Positions 27,038 to 35,854 of a stretch of DNA of 64,000 nucleotides are shown here, piece by piece. The DNA is from Acidimicrobiia bacterium (lineage in GTDB: Bacteria > Actinomycetota > Acidimicrobiia > IMCC26256 > JAMXLJ01), in assembly GCA_024281095.1 (NCBI GenBank), contig JAMXLJ010000093.1, positions 1 through 64,000 of the forward strand, written 5' to 3'. Under the pieces are notes generated by a model. The model saw only the letters and a list, made by a program, of their open reading frames with translations, did not search any database and was not told the DNA's origin. Numbering within the stretch: the stretch's first letter is position 1; each line of letters opens with the position of its first letter. Made by a program: the position numbers and the translations under genes.

Positions 27038-27153
27038 GGTGCATCCCCCGATCGACAAACTTGGTGTTGGGCGTCGTGCTCCTGCAGCCTGCGCCAGATG
27101 CGGGAGTCACCGCTGCGCGCCGGTACGCCGTGGCACTGCGTACGTCTACCCAA

Positions 27154-27819
27154 TCAGACGGACGCTCGGGAACGCAGCGCAGCCTCGTCGACCACCGTCA
27201 CGCTCCGGCCGCTCGCGTGGATCCATCCGAGCGCCCGCAACGACTGCAGGCCCTTGACGACCGCCTCGCGCGACAACCCGGCCAGCGCGGCCAACTCGTG
27301 CTGCGCCAGCGGGAGCCTCACCGATCGACCGGCCCCTTCGTCGACTCCGTAGCGGTCGGTCATGTCGACGAGGCACCGACAGAGACGGGTCAGCGCGTCT
27401 GCCGTGCCGAACTCGAGCTGACGTTGCGAGCTCTCCCGCAGCCGCTCGACGATGGTGCGGAGCAGCTCGTGTGCGACCCTCGGCTGACGCTCGAGGAACG
27501 CGTCGAACTCCGAAACGGCAACGACGAGTGCGACGACGGACGTGAGCGCGATCGCGGCGGCCGACCGCGGCGCGCCGTCGACCGCCGAGAGCTCTCCGAG
27601 GATCTCGCCGGTGTCGAAGACGCCGAGGATGACGTCGCGTCCGCTTGCTGCACCCCGCGTGATCTTCACCTGTCCCGAGAGCAACACCAGCACGTCGTGG
27701 GCGTCGTCGCCCTCGTGGAACAACACCGCGCCTTTGCGCAGGGTGCGCCGGCGGCCGTGGGATTCGAGGTCGATGCGCTCGGCCGCCGTGAGCCTGTCGA
27801 GGAACGTCCCACCACCCAC
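27154..27819 (-). CDS. CRP/FNR family transcriptional regulator
   Basis: 221 aa. An N-terminal cNMP-binding roll ('VLFHEGDDAHDVLVLLSGQVKI', 'FDTGEILGELSAVDGAPRSAAAIA') is joined by a dimerisation helix to a winged helix-turn-helix ('QHELAALAGLSREAVVKGLQSLRALGWI'). The 'GELSAVDGAPRSA' cassette keeps the Glu and Arg that contact cAMP, so a cyclic nucleotide is a plausible ligand. The GTG start has a TAACCT box 7 nt upstream, within 18 bp of the lysS stop. Target genes cannot be inferred. Confidence 0.87.
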   Translation of the reverse strand: MGGGTFLDRLTAAERIDLESHGRRRTLRKGAVLFHEGDDAHDVLVLLSGQVKITRGAASGRDVILGVFDTGEILGELSAVDGAPRSAAAIALTSVVALVVAVSEFDAFLERQPRVAHELLRTIVERLRESSQRQLEFGTADALTRLCRCLVDMTDRYGVDEGAGRSVRLPLAQHELAALAGLSREAVVKGLQSLRALGWIHASGRSVTVVDEAALRSRASV

Positions 27820-27826
27820 GCACGGA

Positions 27827-27832
27827 AGGTTA
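27827..27832 (-). promoter_or_regulatory. -10 box of leaderless CRP-like gene
   Basis: Minus-strand TAACCT ends 7 nt before the GTG at 27819. Confidence 0.5.
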
Positions 27833-27836
27833 CGGC

Positions 27837-29354
27837 TCAGTCGGCCTCCGGTCGCAGGGTGGGGAACAACACCACCTCACGGATCGACGACACGCCGGCG
27901 AGGAGCATCACCAACCGGTCGATGCCGATCCCGAGCCCGCCGGTGGGCGGCATGCCGTATTCGAGCGCGCGCAGGTAGTCCTCGTCGATGCCTTCGGCTT
28001 CTTCGTCGCCCGCGGCTCGCAGACGCGCCTGCGCCTCGAACCGGGCCCGTTGATCGACCGGGTCGTTCAACTCGCTGAAGGCGTTGGCGAGCTCGCGCCC
28101 CGCCACGACGCCCTCGAAGCGCTCGACCAGTGCGGGATCGTCGCGATGCGTGCGGGCCAGTGGCGACACCTCGCGCGGGTAGTCGAGGACGAAGATCGGG
28201 TCGACGAGCTTGGGCTCCACCACGTCGTCGTACAGCTCCATGATGAGCCGGCCGGGGCCCCAATGCGGCTCGACCGGCACGCCGAGACGTTCGAGCACCG
28301 CCCGGAGCTCTTCCACCGGTTGCGACGGGTGCACGCGGACGCCGGCGTGCTGCTCGATGAGATCGAGCATCGGCACGCGTGGCCACGGCGGCGCGAGGTC
28401 GACCTTCCCCTCGCCCACCTCGACAACGGTGCCGCCGAGCGTGGCGCGGGCCGTCGCGGCGACGAGCTCCTCGGTGAGGCTCATCATGTCGTGGTAGTCC
28501 GCGAAGGCTTCGTACAGCTCCAGCATCGTGAACTCGGGATTGTGCCGGGTGTCGATGCCCTCGTTGCGGAAGACCCGGCCGATCTCGAACACTTTGTCGA
28601 GCCCGCCGACGATCAGCCGCTTCAGATGGAGCTCGAGCGCGATGCGCAGCCGCAGCTCGAGATCGAGCGCGTTGTGGTGCGTGACGAACGGCCGGGCCGC
28701 CGCGCCTCCGGCCTCGGCGGTGAGCACGGGCCCTTCGACCTCGACGTAGCCGCGCTCGCCGAGGAATCGCCGGATCTCCGTGACGGCACGGGAGCGGATC
28801 GCGAAGATCCGCCGCGCGTCCTCGTTGACGATCAGGTCGACGTAGCGCTGACGGAACCGGGTATCGACGTCGGCGAGGCCGTGCCACTTGTCCGGCAGCG
28901 GACGTAGCGCCTTCGCGAGGAGCTGGAACCGCTGCACCTTGACCGACAGCTCGCCCTTCCGCGTGGTCATCACCGTGCCGGTCGCGCCGACCCAGTCGCC
29001 GCGGTCGAGGCGGTTGAAGTCGGCCTGGCCGTCCTCGCCGACCACCTCGCGCGACACGAACAGCTGCACGGAGTCGTCACGGTCGCGGATCGTCGCGAAC
29101 GTGAGCTTCCCCTGGCGCCGCAACAGCACGATTCGTCCCGCGACCGTGACCTCGACCTCGGTCTCCACGTCGGGCTCGAGATCACCGAACTCCTCGCGCA
29201 GCTGCGCGAGCGTGCGGTCACGATGGAACGTGACCGGATACGGATCGACGCCCCGCTCGCGCAGCTCTTCGACGTCGCGTGCGCGCCGCGCCCGCTCGTC
29301 CTCGGAGCCGGCTGCTTCGGCTCGAGATCCTTCCGGTTCGACGGCGTCAGCCAT
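27837..29354 (-). CDS. lysS: Lysyl-tRNA synthetase, class II
   Basis: 505 aa. An OB-fold anticodon domain (about 55-165) is followed by the class II core with motif 1 ('RFLGERGYVEVEGPVL'), motif 2 ('FEIGRVFRNEGIDTRHNPEFTMLELYEA') and motif 3 ('GLGIGIDRLVMLLAG'). It charges tRNA-Lys. Unusual detail: the segment after motif 2 ('EELVAATARATLGGTVVEVGEGKVDLAPPWPRV') is the normal LysRS insertion. The ATG at 29354 follows TAGGGT by 8 nt and no good ribosome site is seen. Confidence 0.96.
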   Translation of the reverse strand: MADAVEPEGSRAEAAGSEDERARRARDVEELRERGVDPYPVTFHRDRTLAQLREEFGDLEPDVETEVEVTVAGRIVLLRRQGKLTFATIRDRDDSVQLFVSREVVGEDGQADFNRLDRGDWVGATGTVMTTRKGELSVKVQRFQLLAKALRPLPDKWHGLADVDTRFRQRYVDLIVNEDARRIFAIRSRAVTEIRRFLGERGYVEVEGPVLTAEAGGAAARPFVTHHNALDLELRLRIALELHLKRLIVGGLDKVFEIGRVFRNEGIDTRHNPEFTMLELYEAFADYHDMMSLTEELVAATARATLGGTVVEVGEGKVDLAPPWPRVPMLDLIEQHAGVRVHPSQPVEELRAVLERLGVPVEPHWGPGRLIMELYDDVVEPKLVDPIFVLDYPREVSPLARTHRDDPALVERFEGVVAGRELANAFSELNDPVDQRARFEAQARLRAAGDEEAEGIDEDYLRALEYGMPPTGGLGIGIDRLVMLLAGVSSIREVVLFPTLRPEAD

Positions 29355-29362
29355 GGCCTTCC

Positions 29363-29368
29363 ACCCTA
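29363..29368 (-). promoter_or_regulatory. -10 box of leaderless lysS promoter
   Basis: Minus-strand TAGGGT ends 8 nt before the lysS ATG. Confidence 0.5.
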
Positions 29369-29438
29369 ACGGCCCCACGCCGGCACCAGGCTGTGCGATT
29401 CCGCGCGCACACGCGTCGCGCGATCGACACGAGGCGCC

Positions 29439-31367
29439 TCAGTCGTGGGCGCAGTGTTCCTGCGGGGCGACGTCGAGGCTCGGATTGCGGTCGAAGAAGC
29501 CAAACGGCACGAGGGTGAAGCCCGTGTACTCCACCGGCATGACCGGCCAGTCCTCCGGACGGGGAATGTGGGTGACGCCGAACGTGTACCAGACCACGAC
29601 GTCCGTGTCGTCGAGCGCGCGATCGGCCGCGGTCCATTCCGGGATGCCGCCGCCACCCGCGTGCTGGTTGGGATACTCCCCTGCTGCGCGCATCTCGTCG
29701 CGCGAGTACGGCGTGACCCACAGGTTCTTCGTGGCGAAGGTCGCGCGCCGGCCGATGCTCGAGTCGGGTGAGGCGAGCAGCGTGGGCGTCGACCCGGGGA
29801 TGAGCTTGTAGCCGACCGGCTGGCCCACACGGTTGTGCCGGCTGGGGTTCACGATCTTCCACGTCCGACTGCGGGCCGGGTCGACGAGGCGCTGGGCTTC
29901 CGACTCGCGTGCGAGGAGCGTGGGCCGGGTCACGAACGCGTTGGCGAACGAATTGTCGGCTCCCGCGGGCACGGCTTCGACGTCGACCTCGTACACGGAG
30001 TTCGTCTTGCCGTCGATGTCGAAATCGAGCCGGAAGTTGAACAGGTGCTGGTGGTTCGGCGCCGCGAGCTGCGGAGCCACGAGCTCGCCGTACCGAGGTT
30101 GCTCATCCGGTGCGACCGCCATCGTCTGCATGATCCCGGTGAGCTTCACCTCGTGCTGGATCATCCCGTCTTCGTAGAAGTACCAGAAGAAGCCGTACTC
30201 GTAGTTCCCGACGGTGTGGATCGAACTGACGACCAGGCGCCGCCGGCGGCGCACCTCCGTGTTGCCGGTGTGCATGTCCACGTGCTTCCAGAGGATCCCG
30301 TAGTCCTCCTCGTGCACACAGATCGCCTTCTCGACGACGTACGGATCACCGCGTTCCGTCGCCATGGCGGCATCGAAGTAGCGGATCGCTCCGAGGCAGT
30401 CGCAGCCGAGCGTGAGCGAGTTCACCATCCGGCCGAGACCCCACTCACCCGCGTCGAACGCGTTCTTCCACGCGTGCATCGGGCTCGTGTCGCCGTAGGG
30501 CACCACCATCTCGCTCAGCGACGCCCGATGCAGGATGGGCCGGACCCGGTCGCCGTCCTCGTACGCGATCGTGTGCAGGACCAGACCATGGATCGGATGC
30601 ATCGCGACCCGGAAGCGCCACCGCTGCCACAGGACTTCATGGCCCTCCACCCGGAAGCTCGGCCCCTCGGGCTGCAGGATCTCGAGCGGCTTGCGGTCGT
30701 CGCGCAGCGCCCCCACGTGCTCGATGTCGTAGTTGGCGCACTCGGGCGGGATCTCCACGACCCCGTAGTCGTCCACCTGCACGACCTGACCGCTGTGGAA
30801 GTCGTAGTAGACGAGCACGCCCTCGATCGGGTGCGCGTATCCGTTGTCGGCCTCGTCGTGGCGCACGTAGGACAGCACGCGCGTGAGGCGGCGCCCGGCC
30901 TCGACGTCGAGACCGAACCGCCCGGCCGGCCAGGGGTCGAGCTGAATGCTCTCGAAGTCGGTGATGCCCCGGCGGCGCATCGCTTCCTGCCAGCGCGGGT
31001 CCTCCTTCACGGCGATGATCGCGTCGAAGCAGTCCTCGAACAGGAGTGCGGGCTGGACGTCGTCCAGGTCGCGCCACGCAGTGACCCGTCCCTCGGTGAG
31101 CGACACCACCGCTTCGGAAACCGTACCGGTGGCCCGATCGATCAGTACCGCCGCGGCGCGACGCTCGATCGCCCCGGACGTGTCGAACGCGTCGAGCTCG
31201 TCCTTGTCGGGCTCGTCGAGCGCGACGTACGAGAAACGCACGGTGTCGGCGAGGCCGCGCTGCTCGCGCAGCAGCGTGACCGCGGCCCCGATCTCCTCGG
31301 CGCTGAGCGGCTCCAGCGGGTGCGCGGCGCCGGTGTCGGACGCTGGTACCTCCACCGAACTGCTCAT
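29439..31367 (-). CDS. Copper-containing primary amine oxidase
   Basis: 642 aa, the usual size for the family. Oxidises primary amines to aldehydes with release of ammonia and peroxide. The topaquinone precursor Tyr389 lies in 'TVGNYEYGFFW', the catalytic Asp in 'FDAGEWGLG', and the copper His ligands in 'NHQHLFNFRLD' and 'FGVTHIPRPEDWP'. There is no signal peptide, so it should be cytoplasmic like the Arthrobacter histamine and phenylethylamine oxidases. GGAGGGG precedes the ATG and a GATAAT -10 box lies about 31 bp upstream. Substrate preference (tyramine, phenylethylamine, histamine) is undetermined. Confidence 0.94.
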   Translation of the reverse strand: MSSSVEVPASDTGAAHPLEPLSAEEIGAAVTLLREQRGLADTVRFSYVALDEPDKDELDAFDTSGAIERRAAAVLIDRATGTVSEAVVSLTEGRVTAWRDLDDVQPALLFEDCFDAIIAVKEDPRWQEAMRRRGITDFESIQLDPWPAGRFGLDVEAGRRLTRVLSYVRHDEADNGYAHPIEGVLVYYDFHSGQVVQVDDYGVVEIPPECANYDIEHVGALRDDRKPLEILQPEGPSFRVEGHEVLWQRWRFRVAMHPIHGLVLHTIAYEDGDRVRPILHRASLSEMVVPYGDTSPMHAWKNAFDAGEWGLGRMVNSLTLGCDCLGAIRYFDAAMATERGDPYVVEKAICVHEEDYGILWKHVDMHTGNTEVRRRRRLVVSSIHTVGNYEYGFFWYFYEDGMIQHEVKLTGIMQTMAVAPDEQPRYGELVAPQLAAPNHQHLFNFRLDFDIDGKTNSVYEVDVEAVPAGADNSFANAFVTRPTLLARESEAQRLVDPARSRTWKIVNPSRHNRVGQPVGYKLIPGSTPTLLASPDSSIGRRATFATKNLWVTPYSRDEMRAAGEYPNQHAGGGGIPEWTAADRALDDTDVVVWYTFGVTHIPRPEDWPVMPVEYTGFTLVPFGFFDRNPSLDVAPQEHCAHD

Positions 31368-31397
31368 GACCCCTCCGTTGGTTCGAACATCCGGCCG

Positions 31398-31403
31398 ATT
31401 ATC
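31398..31403 (-). promoter_or_regulatory. -10 box of amine oxidase promoter
   Basis: Minus-strand GATAAT about 30 bp before the ATG, consistent with a short leader that carries the GGAGGGG ribosome site. Confidence 0.45.
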
Positions 31404-31430
31404 GCCCGACGAGACCGCCGCGTGACGCGG

Positions 31431-31706
31431 TCAGGGCTCGAGCGAACCGTCGACCGGCTCGGCGGGTTCGGCACGGGCGCGCCGTGCCGCGCCGTAGGCC
31501 TCGAAGATGAGCATGGCCCCGTAGACGAACGCCACCGTTCCGACGACGTGCAGCACGAAGGACGCCTGGTGGTGGAACTGCGACTGGCCCAGCGCGTCGA
31601 GGGCCCAGGTGACGATGCGGTTGCCGAGGAATGCGAGCAGGCACAACGCCGCGGCGGCGAGCACACGCGGTTCACGGAACCATCGGGAGCGGGAGGGCGT
31701 AGACAT
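31431..31706 (-). CDS. Small membrane protein, two predicted spans
   Basis: 91 aa from the ATG at 31706, overlapping the glycosyltransferase stop codon by one base (TGATG), so coupled to it. Two hydrophobic stretches ('VLAAAALCLLAFLGNRIVTWAL' and 'FVLHVVGTVAFVYGAMLIFEAYGAA') are separated by a short polar loop (GQSQFHHQ). It may be an accessory subunit of the upstream glycosyltransferase. The frame extends upstream in the ORF track, but only as a shadow. Not recognised. Confidence 0.7.
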   Translation of the reverse strand: MSTPSRSRWFREPRVLAAAALCLLAFLGNRIVTWALDALGQSQFHHQASFVLHVVGTVAFVYGAMLIFEAYGAARRARAEPAEPVDGSLEP

Positions 31707-33256
31707 CAGCGGGATGGTGCCTCCACGTTCCGGGCCTGATGGCTGACTTCGGAGGGATCTGCGTGCAACCGGTACACGTCGATCTTGTCGATGGAGCGTA
31801 CGTAGCGGTAGTAGTCGGCGACGATTCCGGCGAGGCTCGGATAGTTCGTGAGCGGGTAGTACTGCGAGCCTCGGATCTTCGCGTTCGAGGTGTCGAGGAT
31901 GTACTCCGGTGGCCGGCTGGCGAAGTCGTCCCAGAACTCCTTCCACGCACCGGGTGTTGCGAGATCGGGAGACACGGCCTGGGGTGGTCGCCCGCCCCAA
32001 TGGCCGGTCAGGAACCCCGTCGTGATGAACCTCGTCGCCGGTTCACGGCCCGATGCCCAGTAGATCTCGGGCAGGTGCCCCCACACGAGGATGCGATCCT
32101 GCGGCTTCGTGTGAAGGGCCAGGAACCCGCTCGTCTGCGCGTATGCGGGCTCGTTGTCGAGCCGATCTGCCCAGAACGCGGCAACCGAGAACCCCGCGGC
32201 GATCATGCCTGCGAACGCCACCGTCGCGATCGAGAGCCAGACGTGCTTGCGCACGAGCACGCCCGTCGTGAGCAACACGAGCGGGGGAAGCAACTGGAGG
32301 TAGTAGTGCCCGAAGAAGCGGAACCCGATCGCCACGGACAGCGCCGCGGACAACAGCCAGAGCCACAGGTCCGCGTTCTCGCGTCGCGATCGCCACGCGA
32401 AGGGGAGCGGCAGCAGCAAGGGCATGTTGGCGCCGACGTACGAACCGGTCTTCTGCAAGAACCGCCATACGACGAACATCGAGGCGTTCTTCGCCTCGAG
32501 GTAGCTGCCGTTGCCGAGGATGGCCCAGAACAGCAGCTCCCCCGGCCCGACGATGAGGGCCACGATCGCGATCGGCACGACGAAACCCGCGAGCGTGTCT
32601 CGTACCCCGCGACGGCCGCGCAGCTTCGCGACGATGAAGATGACCGGTAGCAGCGTCGCGGCCGCGGTCTGCTTCGCCAGCGTTGCCACCGCGAGCGCCA
32701 GTCCGGACGCGACCGTGTGTTTGCGGCGCGCGAGCACGAAGCCCGCGGTCATCGCAGGCAACATGAAGATCTCGAAGTTCGCCGCCTGACCGTCTTGCGG
32801 CACGAACAGAAGGCTTCCGAGCGCGCACAACAGTCCGGCGATCCACGCGGCACGGTCTCCGTAGCGCCGTCGCGCTTCGATGGCGACGAGCCAGGCCGTG
32901 AGCGCGGCCGCGACGACGGCAAGCAGACGAACGGTCCACAGGCCGCTCGTGCCGAAGACGCGGAACGTCACCGCGTAGAGATATGGAACAAGCGGAGGCT
33001 TGCGGTCGACCGCGTCGTGATACAGCCGTCCGCCGTGGTTGAGTACCTGCGCCTGCGTCGCGAGGAACGTCTCGTCGGAGTTGAACACGTCGACCTTGAA
33101 GCCGGCCACGTGCAGCACGCTGAGCAGCAGGAGCAAGACCGCGAGCAAGCGCCACGGATGCCACGAGCGCGCGCCGTCCGCATGCGCTGACGCAAGCGAC
33201 TCGCGCGCCTCGACGCTGCTCGCCGGCTGGGCACCGACCACGGTTCGCGAATCCAC
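31706..33256 (-). CDS. GT39/GT83-type membrane glycosyltransferase
   Basis: 516 aa with about ten transmembrane segments. 'FKVDVFNSDETFLATQAQVL' with the acidic pair in the first outside loop, and 'YHDAVDRKPPLVPYLYAVTFRVFG', match the PMT/ArnT-like family that transfers sugars from polyprenyl phosphate in the outer leaflet. The C-terminal soluble part contains 'DRILVWGHLPEIYWASGR' and 'YILDTSNA'. I choose the GTG at 33256, which has GAGGAG 5 nt upstream, over the TTG at 33313. Coupled to a small membrane protein downstream. Confidence 0.83.
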   Translation of the reverse strand: MDSRTVVGAQPASSVEARESLASAHADGARSWHPWRLLAVLLLLLSVLHVAGFKVDVFNSDETFLATQAQVLNHGGRLYHDAVDRKPPLVPYLYAVTFRVFGTSGLWTVRLLAVVAAALTAWLVAIEARRRYGDRAAWIAGLLCALGSLLFVPQDGQAANFEIFMLPAMTAGFVLARRKHTVASGLALAVATLAKQTAAATLLPVIFIVAKLRGRRGVRDTLAGFVVPIAIVALIVGPGELLFWAILGNGSYLEAKNASMFVVWRFLQKTGSYVGANMPLLLPLPFAWRSRRENADLWLWLLSAALSVAIGFRFFGHYYLQLLPPLVLLTTGVLVRKHVWLSIATVAFAGMIAAGFSVAAFWADRLDNEPAYAQTSGFLALHTKPQDRILVWGHLPEIYWASGREPATRFITTGFLTGHWGGRPPQAVSPDLATPGAWKEFWDDFASRPPEYILDTSNAKIRGSQYYPLTNYPSLAGIVADYYRYVRSIDKIDVYRLHADPSEVSHQARNVEAPSR

Positions 33257-33497
33257 CGGGCTCCTCACCCGTTCGTCGACGTCGACATTCTGACCCGCAG
33301 CCGCATGGTTCAATCCGATCGGGGTGCTCGGATGGCATGCGAACGACCGGTCCCGGACGGACCGCCATCCTTACCGACGCCGTCGACCCGCGTCACGGCA
33401 CCCCGGGCGCCCCCTCAGGTCCGACGGGGTCAGACGAGCGCGGGCTCGCGCTGAACGTCGCCGCCGGCGCGCGTTCCGATGCGATGCCGCGCCGGGG
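33257..33497. other. Intergenic region, no feature seen
   Basis: 241 bp between the glycosyltransferase start and the stop of a micro-ORF. ORFs of the track crossing it are out of codon bias. I see no clear promoter, repeat or RNA structure. Confidence 0.4.
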
Positions 33498-33653
33498 TCA
33501 GTGGAGCTTGATGCGCAGCTGGCCGGTCGGGACGTCCCGGCGCGAGGTGAGCGCCTCCCGCCGGGCGCGGGTGCTGCCCAACAGCACCAAGGTCGCCGCG
33601 TTGACCGCCACGAACGTCACCACCGTGATGACCACGATCAGGACCACAGGCAT
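33498..33653 (-). CDS. 51-residue single-span membrane protein
   Basis: ATG at 33653 to TGA encodes MPVVLIVVITVVTFVAVNAATL... then a basic segment 'STRARREALTSRR' and 'VPTGQLRIKLH'. It has one N-terminal transmembrane helix and a positively charged cytoplasmic tail. Third codon positions are almost all G or C, unlike a random frame. It is too short for the ORF track. An in-frame ATG at 33671 would add six residues (MWYARR). Function unknown. Confidence 0.6.
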   Translation of the reverse strand: MPVVLIVVITVVTFVAVNAATLVLLGSTRARREALTSRRDVPTGQLRIKLH

Positions 33654-33758
33654 CCGCCTGGCATACCACATCGTGAAGAGTCAGAAGTTCATTTGACGAT
33701 GCGTACGGAGTGCATCCGCGACATGAGGGGCGAACCAAAGCGGACAAATGCCGGCTTC

Positions 33759-34580
33759 TCACGTGAACGGATAAGCCAAATGAGCCAGGTACCCCTCCGG
33801 CGGGACAGGGTCATGCGTCCCGAATCCGCTCGGACGCCTGTCCTTCGGGAGGTACGCCGTTCCGAAGAGCAGATCGACGAGGGGCAGCCCGAAATTCTTG
33901 TTGCGGGCGTCGTCGTCGATGGCGTGGTGCCAATGGTGCCATTCAGGTGTGTTGACGACCCAGCGCAGGAAGGGGAACCGCATCCGCACGTTCGCGTGCT
34001 GGAACAGCGCGAGCAGCGTGACGAACACGACGACAGCGGCGAACGCGCCACCCCCGTATCCGAGCAGGAACAGCGGCATCACCGTGAAAGTCTGCGTGAA
34101 GGCCGAGTCGAGCGGGTGCAGACGTCCCGACGCTACCCAGTCCATGTACTCGATGCTGTGGTGCACCGCATGGAAGCGCCACAGAAACGGCACCTGATGC
34201 GTGAGCCGGTGGCCCCAGTAGTTGCCGACGAGGACGGTGAGCACGGCCACGGTCGCGGCCACAGCGCCCGGGAGATGGCTCTGGACATCGAACCGACGGA
34301 GCCAGATCAGCGGAAGGGCGCCGATGACGACGAACACCACCGTGGCCGCGGAGACGAGCAAATTGTTGACGAGGAGGTGGGTCAGGTCGGTGACGATTCC
34401 GGGCCGGAACACGTTCTGCGGGCGGAGCGCGAAGAGCTTCTCGAGCGGCACGAACAGCAGGAACAAGACCGCGATCCCGACGACGGCGTTCCCGCGTACG
34501 AGCAGCGCCACGACGAGCGCCACCGTGAACGTGATGGCGCTGAGGACTCCCGTGCGGGTGGGTCGTTCCGAGGTCTTCAT
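33759..34580 (-). CDS. Fatty acid hydroxylase / sterol desaturase superfamily protein
   Basis: 273 aa integral membrane protein. The three His clusters of the di-iron membrane oxygenases are intact: 'GHRLTHQ', 'HAVHHSIEYMDW' and 'EWHHWHHAIDDD'. Four or more hydrophobic segments surround them. These enzymes use iron and O2 to hydroxylate or desaturate lipids; lipid, carotenoid or sterol-like substrates are all possible. The ATG at 34580 has AAGGGG upstream; the ORF extends upstream only as shadow. Confidence 0.85.
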   Translation of the reverse strand: MKTSERPTRTGVLSAITFTVALVVALLVRGNAVVGIAVLFLLFVPLEKLFALRPQNVFRPGIVTDLTHLLVNNLLVSAATVVFVVIGALPLIWLRRFDVQSHLPGAVAATVAVLTVLVGNYWGHRLTHQVPFLWRFHAVHHSIEYMDWVASGRLHPLDSAFTQTFTVMPLFLLGYGGGAFAAVVVFVTLLALFQHANVRMRFPFLRWVVNTPEWHHWHHAIDDDARNKNFGLPLVDLLFGTAYLPKDRRPSGFGTHDPVPPEGYLAHLAYPFT

Positions 34581-34672
34581 GCGCCCCTTGTACGCCGCCC
34601 GTGTCAGCGGCACAACGCGGAATTGCGATGGTTTCGTGAAGCGCGTTCGGCCGGCGCCCCCGTCGCCGAGCG

Positions 34673-35731
34673 TCAGCGAATGGTGCCGAGCAGACGGTTC
34701 GCTCCCCACTCGACGGTGTCGAGGAGCTCACGACGGCATTGCGGCGGTGGATCCGACCGCAACTCGCACGCCGCCGAGCGGATCGCGGCCGCGATGGCGC
34801 GCACCTCCTCGACGAGCGGGCCACTTCCCGCGTCGATGCGGGGCTCGAGCAGCGAGACCGCCGCTTCAAAGCGTCGCGCCCGCGCGACCGCGGCCGCGAC
34901 GCGCGGGACGAACCGCCGCAAGAGCTCGAACGCGTCCTCGTCGAAGCGCTCGCTCGGCGGCGCACCGAACGTGATGACGCCGAACAACGTGCCGTCGTGC
35001 TCGAGCGGTGCGCACATCACCGACGTGGGTCGCGACGGCGAGTGCGCGGTGTCGAGCGCCAGCGGTACCGGACCGGAGAGCAGCATCGGCTCCCGTGCCA
35101 GGGCGACCTGCATCTCCAGCGCGTCCGCAACTCGGAGGCCGTTGCCCGAGCCGTGCGACGCCGCTTCGCGCAGATCACCGTCGTCGGTGAGCAAGCTCAC
35201 CGACGCGTTCGCGGCAACAAGCATCGTGGCGCCCTTTTCCAACGCCGCGTGCAGCACGACGTCGAGCTCGAGCGAAGCGCTCACGGCACGCTCGGCATCC
35301 GCGAGCGCCGCCGAATCGAGGATGCGCTCGGCCACCTCGTAGTCGACTTGGCGTGCCTCGTGCCCCAGTGAGCTCAGCCGCCGCAGGTGCATCTCCTTCT
35401 CGAGCGCATACGCGATGAACGCCACGCTGAACAGCAGCATCGCGAGACGTGCGGTGTCGACGTCGACGATCGAGGAGCTGCGCTTGAAATCGATCCAGAG
35501 ATCGTTGGCAAGCGTCGTCAGCACCAGGCCGAGCAACACCACCACGGCGACGATCGCGATCTGCGCCCGGCGCCGCCGAATCGCCGCGTCCGTCACCCGA
35601 CCGTTGCTGCGAAGCCCTGTGGCGCGTTCCTCGCGACGGATCTGGTCACGGATCGTCTCGGTCGATGCGGAGCGCGCGGCATTGAAGGCGTCGCGCGGAG
35701 GCGCAGCGAGGGCGCCGTGCGTTCTGTTCAT
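34673..35731 (-). CDS. Membrane-anchored GAF-domain sensor protein
   Basis: 352 aa from the ATG at 35731 with GGGAGAG upstream. Two hydrophobic segments (about 60-80 and 95-115) precede a GAF domain (about 150-300) with 'DVVLHAALEKGATMLVAANASVSLL' and 'SVMCAPLEHDGTLFGVITFG'. The C-terminal helix could be a dimerisation or degenerate histidine-kinase-like region, but no HATPase or H-box is present. Probably a small-molecule or redox sensor that signals through another protein. Confidence 0.72.
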   Translation of the reverse strand: MNRTHGALAAPPRDAFNAARSASTETIRDQIRREERATGLRSNGRVTDAAIRRRRAQIAIVAVVVLLGLVLTTLANDLWIDFKRSSSIVDVDTARLAMLLFSVAFIAYALEKEMHLRRLSSLGHEARQVDYEVAERILDSAALADAERAVSASLELDVVLHAALEKGATMLVAANASVSLLTDDGDLREAASHGSGNGLRVADALEMQVALAREPMLLSGPVPLALDTAHSPSRPTSVMCAPLEHDGTLFGVITFGAPPSERFDEDAFELLRRFVPRVAAAVARARRFEAAVSLLEPRIDAGSGPLVEEVRAIAAAIRSAACELRSDPPPQCRRELLDTVEWGANRLLGTIR

Positions 35732-35854
35732 GTTGGGACTCTCCCGGACGACTCTTCGCGGTATCGGAGAATACGGCCGCGAATCTTGAACGCATTGGCC
35801 CACGAACTTCGATGAACCACCAGCCTGCGCCGTGGTTCTGAGAAATTCGCCGGC

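Noticed and set aside
29835-31739. 634 aa plus-strand ORF
   Set aside because: Antisense shadow of the copper amine oxidase gene, without recognisable motifs.
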